From Lineus longissimus (lineage: Eukaryota; Nemertea; Pilidiophora; Heteronemertea; Lineidae): a DNA stretch of 64,000 nucleotides. Location of the stretch: positions 8,804,001 to 8,868,000 of the forward strand of contig NC_088312.1 of NCBI RefSeq assembly GCF_910592395.1. The letters are read 5' to 3'. Shown piece after piece: positions 56,301-64,000 of this stretch (position 1 is its first letter; each line of letters opens with the position of its first letter). The position numbers and the translations under genes were made by a program. The notes beneath the pieces are model-generated. The model searched no databases and was not told the origin of the DNA. It saw only the letters and a list, made by a program, of their open reading frames with translations.

Positions 56301-58640
56301 TCTGGCAGTTCTCTAACAACTCGGCTGCCAAGTGTTATGTAGAATTCTGTTTCTTGACATGTTGGGTCTGCAACGGGTAAATCCTGAATGAATAAATGAT
56401 GTCTTGTTTTTCTGATGAAGAGATACGCTGTGAATAAAGACAATCTGTGAATAGACAATCAGCTGTGAGGACTAATAGGTCAGTGGCGGTAATGTTAGTG
56501 CTACAGGTCATCTCAGGCAAAGGCTTCTACAGTGTAGTTTTGGAGCAGAATTGATCTCATTCTCTTTTGATTCTAATTCAAGATCTAATTTGTCTTGTCC
56601 CTGAAGGTCATTACTAAAATGTCATTGCATCACATTTATTCAAGCTCAAAATAACCCAGCAGTGTCTCCAGTTCACATCATTTAAAAAATTGAACAAAGG
56701 GTAAGCTTCATCATTGCCAGTTACTATTGACCGGTATGTTCATAAAAATCCTGTAAATCTTCATTTGACCTGATTGGTGGCAGGCACACCAGGCAAGGTT
56801 GCAATGATCGTTAATTCAATTGATCTGCTAGTGTGACAGAAGAAATCCCTAGCAAAATGATGCATGATGTTGCCTTGACATTGACTGGAAGTGGAGAAGT
56901 GTTTCTCAATGGCTCCCCGTTTTACAACGTGATGTACGTGATGTCCCGGACTGATCTTGCGACGTGCAAGGTATCCAAGGCAAGCTCCAAGATTGATTAG
57001 CTTACTCCGCGATTGGAATGGAGTGTAAAGAAAACATGCAGATTATTGGCTGACCATTATTTATGACATTGTATGATGTGGCATACAAAATTGTGATTGG
57101 GTTTGTTCACGTCTGAACACTGAATCTGTAGAAGTGTGCTGCGTTGAGAAAGTACGAGTCCAGGCAATATTGATTGCATTTTTTGTCCGAAACACAAAAC
57201 CTAGAGCAGGATTTTTTGTGCCGTTTTAATTTGCTTGCTGAGCATGTCCTTTGTTGATTTCAATCAGGGACAGCTACGTATTCCGAAGCGCTTGTCTCAA
57301 TGCTAACACCTAAAAGAAATGTGTTTTGTTTCATTTGTGTTGAGAGAAATGTCTTAATCAATCAACACTCCTTGATTTTCCAATCAGGCAATCTCTCCAA
57401 CGCAACATACCTTAAGTTGTTAAAAGAGTCAGCTGTCCTTCACCTGGCTTCAGTTGGAAAAATTGCCGTGTGGATTGCTTCGAATGTATGTTTCTTTGTA
57501 TGTTTCTTTGAACTCTTTCTAAATGGCTCACCTACCTGGGTCGTATTTGGTTCAAAGAATCCATAGCGGTAGTCTTTTATGGCTGCATGACATGCATGAT
57601 GGTTGTGAAAAGTTCCCTTGGCACTCATACCAAACACGACTGGCATTCAGCTCGCTAAAAGACAGATTTCTTAGCATAGTCAATGTGTTGTGTCACGCAA
57701 GATTGTACCCTACGGTGTTTGTTCTGAAAGGCACTCTTTTTCAGTTTGGGTCCGTTGTTATCAAACAAAATTTGTCACATTGAAAGTATTTTCAAACCTA
57801 TGCTGTCATCAATCTCTAAAAAGACAGTCTGTTTATGCTTTTTATGCTCATTGTGTGATCTCAACCTGAAAAAAACAGGAATTACGTGATCAACACCATT
57901 TTTAGTTCATCCTTGCTGTGCATCATTCAATCATCCTCTTCATCCCTTGCTTGACTGCGCCCATATTTGTCGTCCCGTTACCTCAGGTTGGGTGACTTGT
58001 ATGGTCTGGGATTACCGATTACTGGCCCTGGCTGAATGTGAGAGGCCAGATTCACCTGAACTTGGTACTCTATTGTGGATATGTTCTGTTGGCCATCTGA
58101 ACAACTTCCACCCATGGCTGTGGGTAATGGCACACTATTGACAGTGATCACCAGTACTTGCCTAGACCAAAAAAGTTGCCACAGCTATTAATATTGAGAG
58201 TCTGTAAATGCCATGCATTCCAGAGGCAGACATCCTTGTATGTAACTGTGTTTTGTAGCTACGGAAGTCAGAGACAAACCGCAGCCACAATCAGTCCTTT
58301 GGTATACCTCTCTGCCAGCAGTACCCAACTCCCAGGTACACCCGCTATTGGTGTTAGATGATTCGAAATTGAATTCCTGATTAGAGCAGAGACTCATCCC
58401 TTCAGCCGAATGTACTTCATATATATTTGATAGAGTGCACGTTGGTTAATCTGATGCAAAATCCATGAATATTTGATTTCATGTCTGGCTGTATCTCCCA
58501 CACTGTGGTCGCCAACCATTCAAATTAAAGTTAAACGTCAGTGCTATTAATTTAATGGAATTCGATGGAGGTTGGTGCCAGTGCTATCTCATTATTAAAT
58601 TTTCACTGAATCATGTTTCATGTTTCTTCAGTGATACATT
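53390..58640. other. Intergenic or intronic, no firm gene
   Basis: Mostly AT-rich sequence containing one MITE at 53,945-54,120. A possible exon at 57,388-57,485 is discussed under findings. Other ORFs lack motifs. Confidence 0.4.
53945..54120. mobile_element. MITE with CCTCTATTAAGGACAC inverted repeats
   Basis: The left end contains cccctctattaaggacaccc. The right end contains gtgtccttaatagagaggtt and a second gtccttaatagagaggtgtc, followed by gggagattccact. The opposed arms surround a non-coding centre of about 100 bp. Confidence 0.75.
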
Positions 58641-59050
58641 AGCTGCGCTTACACCACGAAATATTGGTGGACCAATTGCACTTACACCACCACATTGCCG
58701 CGACAAATTGGTTCGGCAATCCATTGCCGATACAAATTGCCGAGCGAATTTGTCCCACCAAGCTTGATGGTCCAAATTCGCCCGGCTTGTTAAAAGCTCG
58801 GCTTTGTCGTGGTGTACGCGCAAATGGTTCGGCAATTAGCTAGTTAGATGGTTCGGCTCCAGGCGGCGCTTTCGAAATGGCGCTTTCTGCCAAGGCTTTC
58901 CGCGTTCTGCTTATTGTTTGCGCGCCATCTGTAGCCGGATTTTATAACTAGCTGCAGCGCTGGTGTAAGCGCTTGGTGGATTTTCGATGGTGCGGCATTG
59001 GTTCCCGAACCAAGATTGGTGGTCCATTTTCAGGTGGTGTAAGTGCGGCT
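58641..59050. mobile_element. 410-bp MITE with AGCNGCRCTTACACCAC termini
   Basis: The left end agctgcgcttacaccac mirrors the right end gtggtgtaagtgcggct. Further internal inverted pairs are attggtggaccaattg against aagattggtggtccatt, and repeated ggttcggcaat words in both orientations. A possible ATT target duplication flanks it. No ORF. Confidence 0.8.
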
Positions 59051-60420
59051 ATTGAGCTGTACACTTCACGTACTTCCTTATTGCCTTAAGAGTTGACAAA
59101 AGTAGGCCCTTGAAGAGCACTTAAAATCCTCTAACAAGCAATTGAATTTTCAAATATCATTCTCATTTGAGGGCAGTGTGTCCGGACGAAGAAGAGTTAA
59201 GCCTAATAATGTAGGTCAAAGAACATGTAAGTAAAAAGTGTTTTGTTCAAATTGGTCTGATGTCAAAAACAGAAGAGGTTGTCTTCCGTCCCTTCATTTT
59301 GTCCCTGTTCTATTGTGAAAGATTTCAATAGGACTAAAATGAGGTGCTCGATCTCTGCGATAACTGAGCAGCATTCGACCACGCCTGTGTGGGGTTAAAG
59401 TAAGTTGGGAAGAGACCTACATGTACACTGCAGAGTGCTAAGAATGGAGATCAAACAAGGGATCTCATTAATACTGCTAGCAAAAGGGGATGCCACTAGT
59501 GTCAAAGCCCTTCTCAACTGTTCATCTGACCCACTGAAATTCCGGCAGTATGCCCTAAACTTCATCCAGACTGAACAGTGTATCAGTACAGCCCTAGCCT
59601 TGTACAATGCAATCATTTCCTAAACGTGTTGACGTGTTGGTCCTCTGGGTCTCACTTGAGACGGGTGAACACATCCAATGAACCAGTTGCCTAGGGATGG
59701 CAGAAATCTATCAAACTTTAATCAGTAAAGCTGAAAGAATGATTTGGTTCATTACTGCCAGGCTTATCGTTGAAATTACACTAACCATGTATTGCAAGTC
59801 TTGTAAATTTCAATGACGGATGCTGACTGCGTTGTGTTAATGGTTCTTGAATGGTTCAATTTTGGGGCCGATTTGATGAGCATTGGCAGAACCGCTGAAC
59901 AGTATTGAATTTGTAGCCATAGCATTGAATTCACTGATAAAATGTTTGATCCATTTAGTGGAAGCTGATGGAAAACCGTGTATGTAAGTTGGTAGAATCA
60001 TTCTACATGTACATGTGCCCATCCTTCGTGGGGTGGATCTAATCTCCACATTTCTGACTCTGATCTCCTCTCACTGATTGCTTCATGCCAATTACACAAC
60101 GAGACAATCAGGATGTGCTTTTTGTCTCAGTTTGAGACAATTGCTCCCAATCAATTATCTCAAACTGTTTGGTACAAACTCATTATCTTTTTGGAGGGGA
60201 GGAGGGGTCACTGAAAAGAGGATGAAGGAATTATTCTATTTACCATGATACAGGACAGGTGGAGATTTTTCCGGATTTAGACTTTGATGATTGGATGGCC
60301 CGTTATTTGTCCACCATTTTGTGTCATTCAAACTTACCTATGGAACACTTTTGCATGTTACTCCATTTGGGCTCAAACACAAGAGTATCCCTTTAATTTT
60401 CTAAAGGGAGAACTGAGTTA
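59051..60420. other. Intergenic or intronic, no gene seen
   Basis: Short ORFs only. Base composition changes abruptly to GC-rich near 60,425, where the retrotransposon seems to begin. Confidence 0.4.
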
Positions 60421-60798
60421 ACAGCTCGGCCGCCAGGCGGCGCCCTGACCGATCCCGCGAGATCGCGCCGATCTCATGCCGCCATATTCAGTCTTTACTC
60501 TTGTGCTTCTACGAAGCACATCGTTTTTTCAAAGCTGCCGTGAATTCGATTTAAAACCAAATTCAACCAGCCAAGTCTAGACGATTTTTGGGTTCATTCA
60601 CCTACGGAGTAGACCGCCAAACTAATCTTGGCATTAGTATTGTCCAGTCTATTTAATTATAGACATTTTCTTAGCTAGCTTAGTCGACCCGGCTCCATTA
60701 TTTTGATCTTGGTAGGGTAGAGTTAAGTAGGCTATTCTCCGCTCTATTGTAATAAACAAGACTCAGATCCATTGCAATAGTGTTTAATTCAAGTAGGC

Positions 60799-63087
60799 AT
60801 GTTTTCCTTTCCATTAATTATTGCGTCCTTTCTGGCCTACTTGGGGTTCCCAGTGTTTTTATTGTCATTGGTACCATTTTTTATATGGCGTACCCCTCCG
60901 ACGGCATCCTTTGTCTCACCACAAAGGAATGCGTCTGGTGGCGGGAAACGGGCCGCGAAGACGCCTAAACCCTCTTCCGGTTCCGTTTCCGGGCATATAA
61001 CCCGGAGGTCTAGCAAACCTCCCGCCACCACCCCTTCCGTCAGCCGAGTTCCGGTTCCGGCCGCGGCTGCGAAGGATGCGGGATCTGACATTATTAATGT
61101 CTGTGGTCCCAAGGGAGACTTACATCCAATAAGTCTCCAAGGGTTTAATATACCCCGGACCTCAGGGAACCTTCCGGTTCCCCTGTCGTCCGCTCCCCCG
61201 AGTACAAGCCCTTTGTACCCGCGGGAGCACCCTGCTTCCGGTCCGCCGATTGCAGTTCCGGTTACTGACGCGGGTTCCCGTTTTTCAGTAACCGAAGACT
61301 CTACTGGGGGTTTTTCTCAGTCTTTACTGCGAAATAACCCCAGTCCTCACGGACACAGTAGAGTAGAGCCGGACCTTATAACGCCACCTCCGAAACGCCA
61401 TGCGTCTTCGGTAACAGCGTTTCCGCCCTCCGTACCTCCTTCTAAAAGGGCTTCCGGTAGCTCCATACCGGCGAAGGAGTTACGGGCATTTCCGGTTTCG
61501 GACTTCGTCCTACCGGAAATGCAGGCACCTTCCTACGTTGGCCAACCTCTTGGGTGGAACCAACCGGAAGTGCCACCCCCTCCTCGTAGCAGAGGCGTCG
61601 TTCCCATGGAACGAGCTACGCAGAGAGGACATCTGAACTCTAGTTCAGAATATGGGCAACTTCCGCTTCCGGAAGACCCATTCGCCCGCACATACGGCTT
61701 CCAGGGTTCGCTTATGCGCTCACCCTCGCCTCAACCGCCCGTCGTTGAGAGAAGCCGCACGTCGGGTCCGGAACCCGAGTCGGGACAGCAACTGTCCCAG
61801 CTCATCCAGATGGTAGCAGGTCTTTCTGATAGACTTAGCCATCTGGAGCAGGGTTCCGGTTCCTCTGGTGCGCCTGGTCCCATCGGATACCCACCATCCG
61901 ACTCCTCTATTTTAGAGGAATTTTCTGAGAACGAGAGTTCTCAGCCAGGCTACCGCTCCCCCAATCAGGAGGAGCTGTCACCAGAGGAGGCCAGTATCCT
62001 GTCGGATATGAGGACACTCAGATCCTTGATCAGAGCGTACCTCCCGCAGGATCTGTGCCCTACCCCGCCGGAACTGCCAGCCTTGTCAACACCGACCTTT
62101 TCACTCTGGGGACAGGAAGTGGATCCCAATCCACAGGTTTCTCAAGGCTCCACTCGGGCACTTGAATTCCTTCCTCCCTCCCCGTCGGTGTTAGCAGTCT
62201 CTGAACTTTTGGAGCGTACAATCAGAGACTCACAAGGCGCCCACCAACGTACTTCCATCCCTGTCCTTCCGGCAGTCGGACCGGAAGCTTGGTGTAAACC
62301 GGGGAAGTTGTTCACGGCACAACTTCCTCCCGTTAGGCAGTACCGCGCTGACTATTATCGAGTCAGCTCGGCCGGCTGTCCAGCTGCAGCATCGACTTCC
62401 ATATTAAAGGACGATGTACAGCTGGACCAACTCGTGCCTAGGGTGACTTCCTCCTCGGCTTACCGAGACCTTAGAGCACAAGAGGGTCTGGCCAAAAACA
62501 CGTTAGCGGTGCTCTCCTACGCAGAGCACACTAACCTGGCCCTAGCCAGATCCCTAAAAGATAATGAGTCACTATCTGATGACACAAAATCGCTTGTGAC
62601 ATCCTTGTCACATTCGATTAGGCACGCTATTGCGCTGTCCGCCAAGACCGCAGCAAATAGCGTCCTACTCCGTAGAGACGCCGCACTGGGCTCTCTCAAT
62701 GTCATCAGATCCCTCCAGCTGGAAGGGGCCTTAAGAACCGCTCCTATGGACGGTTCTTTCCTGTTCGCAGATTCTGTACAAGAGGCGGCTCAAGCACAGA
62801 AAGATTGGGACAAATTATATGCCCCCACTGCGACACAGAGGGCCAAGACCTCTCTACCTAACGCTAGAAAGATAGAGAGGCCCCAGCAGGCATCGGGTTC
62901 AATCCCGTACGCCAGGCAGGTCCTGCCTAGGCCTACCCCGCCTAGTCAGCCTGCTCCTGCTGGATCCTTCCGACGGGAAGCGGAGGGTCGCCGGACTGGA
63001 AAGAGGAAAAATACTTCCTCTAACCAGGGTGGATCCGGTCCGACTAAGCACTCCTTTCGCCCAAGGGGTGCTGGCCGGAAGAGGTGA
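60799..63087 (+). CDS. DIRS-like ORF1 (gag-like protein, 762 aa)
   Basis: One uninterrupted frame of 762 codons. The first ~35 residues are hydrophobic, so the true start could be a later codon. The N-terminal half is rich in Pro, Ser and Arg and probably disordered. The C-terminal third (about residues 500-660) is more ordered and helical, with YRADYYRVSSAGCPAAAS, LARSLKDNESLSDDTKSLVT and LRRDAALGSLNVIRSLQLEG, which resembles ORF1 products of DIRS elements. It ends in a basic, Gly-rich tail (KRKNTSSNQGGSG to AGRKR) suited to nucleic acid binding. Codon use and GC content are unlike the host exons nearby. Confidence 0.8.
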   Translation: MFSFPLIIASFLAYLGFPVFLLSLVPFFIWRTPPTASFVSPQRNASGGGKRAAKTPKPSSGSVSGHITRRSSKPPATTPSVSRVPVPAAAAKDAGSDIINVCGPKGDLHPISLQGFNIPRTSGNLPVPLSSAPPSTSPLYPREHPASGPPIAVPVTDAGSRFSVTEDSTGGFSQSLLRNNPSPHGHSRVEPDLITPPPKRHASSVTAFPPSVPPSKRASGSSIPAKELRAFPVSDFVLPEMQAPSYVGQPLGWNQPEVPPPPRSRGVVPMERATQRGHLNSSSEYGQLPLPEDPFARTYGFQGSLMRSPSPQPPVVERSRTSGPEPESGQQLSQLIQMVAGLSDRLSHLEQGSGSSGAPGPIGYPPSDSSILEEFSENESSQPGYRSPNQEELSPEEASILSDMRTLRSLIRAYLPQDLCPTPPELPALSTPTFSLWGQEVDPNPQVSQGSTRALEFLPPSPSVLAVSELLERTIRDSQGAHQRTSIPVLPAVGPEAWCKPGKLFTAQLPPVRQYRADYYRVSSAGCPAAASTSILKDDVQLDQLVPRVTSSSAYRDLRAQEGLAKNTLAVLSYAEHTNLALARSLKDNESLSDDTKSLVTSLSHSIRHAIALSAKTAANSVLLRRDAALGSLNVIRSLQLEGALRTAPMDGSFLFADSVQEAAQAQKDWDKLYAPTATQRAKTSLPNARKIERPQQASGSIPYARQVLPRPTPPSQPAPAGSFRREAEGRRTGKRKNTSSNQGGSGPTKHSFRPRGAGRKR

Positions 63088-64000
63088 CTCCCCCCTCCTT
63101 TCTCCTCCCGGACGCAAAAAGGAGCCGACTCCGGTAGTCGGGGGCCGTCTGCAAAAATTTGCAGACATTTGGGACGATTGGTGCCCAAAGGGGTCCCCAG
63201 TCCCAAACATGTTGAGGTACGGAGTGAAACTAGATTTCAACCGTACCCCCCCGACTACCATATATCCAACCCCAGTTCAGCCACCGAAGGACCCAGTCAA
63301 GGCCTCTGCCCTCCAAGCAGAGGTCGCGACATTACTGGAGAAGCAAGCTATCCAGGTCCTTCAAGATCCATGCTCCCCCGGCTTTTACAGCCACGTTTTC
63401 TTGGTTCCCAAGAAAGCAGGGACATGGAGGCTGATCATAGACCTTTCCAGGTTAAACACCTTCTTGAATGTTCCTCATTTCAAGATGGAAACCACCAGGT
63501 CTATAGCAACGGCGATACAGCCCAACGATTGGGCGGTATCGATGGATTTAATGGATGCGTACTTACATGTACCGATCCATCCAGACTATCAACACTTCCT
63601 TCGATTCCATTACGAAGGAAAGACGTATCAATTCAGGGCCCTGCCGTTCGGTCTGGCATCGGCACCCCTAATTTTTACGATGATAGTCACAGCCTTCGTC
63701 GCTCCCTTTCACGTGATGGGGTTCAAGCTCCATCACTACCTAGACGATTGGCTACTCCGTTGCAAATCGCGGGAACTACTACTGCAACAACTTCAGGTTC
63801 TAAAGCAAAAAGTAGTTTCCGCAGGTTGGATTATCAACGAAACAAAGTCAGAATTCATACCATCCCAAGACTTCGTTTACGTTGGAGTTCGGTTCCTTAC
63901 GGCCATAGGGAAAATGCTGCCCCCCCTAGACAGGATAAAGAAAATTCTTCGTCTCGTCGCAGAATTCAGAGGAAGGACTCAAGCTCCCGCAAGGCGATGC
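62876..64000 (+). CDS. DIRS-like ORF2: reverse transcriptase, truncated by window edge
   Basis: The frame, offset by one base from ORF1, is open from 62,876 to the end of the window and overlaps ORF1 by about 210 nt. The first in-frame ATG after ORF1 is at 63,209. RT landmarks in order: GGRLQKFADIWDDW, GVKLDF, VFLVPKKAGTWRLIIDLSRL, VSMDLMDAYLHVPIHPDY, FRALPFGLASAP and the catalytic YLDDWL (Tyr-Leu-Asp-Asp codons at 63,737-63,748). YLDDWL with ALPFGLASAP is characteristic of DIRS-type RT. The overlap suggests expression by frameshift, reinitiation or internal initiation. No frame break is visible up to the edge. Confidence 0.88.

Larger units (their letters stand above)
60420..64000 (+). mobile_element. 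DIRS-like (tyrosine-recombinase class) retrotransposon, 5' part
   Basis: A GC-rich leader beginning near 60,425 (gctcggccgccaggcggcgc) is followed by a long gag-like ORF1 and an overlapping reverse transcriptase ORF of DIRS type. No gag zinc knuckle or aspartic protease lies before the RT, as expected of DIRS rather than Gypsy/Copia elements. RNase H, methylase-like and tyrosine recombinase parts and the right terminal repeat would lie beyond the window. The left end is an estimate from composition; I could not see its partner repeat. Both visible frames are intact, so the copy is young or recently active. Confidence 0.8.

Noticed and set aside
62890-62906. tRNA B-box-like word (gggttcaatcccg)
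   Set aside because: Inside the retrotransposon ORF1 with no A box or cloverleaf around it.
1-64000. Bacterial-style features (operons, CRISPR arrays, Shine-Dalgarno sites)
   Set aside because: Spliced animal genes fill the window; the tandem repeats have no spacer structure of CRISPR type.

Overview
The window is animal nuclear DNA. It has spliced genes with GT-AG introns, AATAAA poly(A) signals, long AT-rich introns, many foldback (MITE-like) elements and minisatellites, and a DIRS-type retrotransposon. A kainate-type glutamate receptor, a Shisa-like membrane protein, a DIRS element and frequent tacatgta words suggest a marine invertebrate such as a non-vertebrate deuterostome or lophotrochozoan. 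The sequence alone does not let me name the species.

Layout. At 188-1382 (minus) are the first three coding exons of a GMC-family (choline dehydrogenase-like) flavoenzyme, which runs off the left edge. A divergent ~1 kb spacer carrying a MITE separates it from a complete four-exon gene (2361-3978, plus) for a small single-pass cysteine-rich protein of the Shisa/CYYR1 (STMC6) type. From about 4.1 to 27 kb I find no convincing gene, only minisatellites, foldback elements, local duplications and one unexplained 133-codon minus-strand ORF. From 27,088 to about 50,504 (plus) lies a complete kainate-type ionotropic glutamate receptor gene. I could join 15 exon positions in frame from ATG to stop, giving 944 or 937 aa depending on exon choice. 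A promoter-like cluster followed by a probable noncoding first exon of another plus-strand gene lies at 53,117-53,389. Two MITEs follow, and from about 60,420 to the right edge there is a DIRS-like retrotransposon: a 762-aa gag-like ORF1 overlapped in another frame by an open reverse transcriptase ORF that continues past the window.

The most interesting feature is in the glutamate receptor. Two exon positions are each present as tandem, in-frame alternatives. Position 12 (pore exit, M3 gate, start of S2) has two 218-nt versions, 12a and 12b. They share phases and are 58/73 identical in protein; including both or neither would break the reading frame. Position 9 (linker from the amino-terminal domain into the ligand-binding domain) has two dissimilar phase-0 versions, 9a and 9b. 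If each set is spliced as alternatives, one gene could make four receptor subunits. The arrangement resembles the flip/flop exons of vertebrate AMPA receptors, but it sits at the channel gate and at the ligand-binding-domain entry rather than just before M4. Splicing is inferred from sequence; no transcript data were available.
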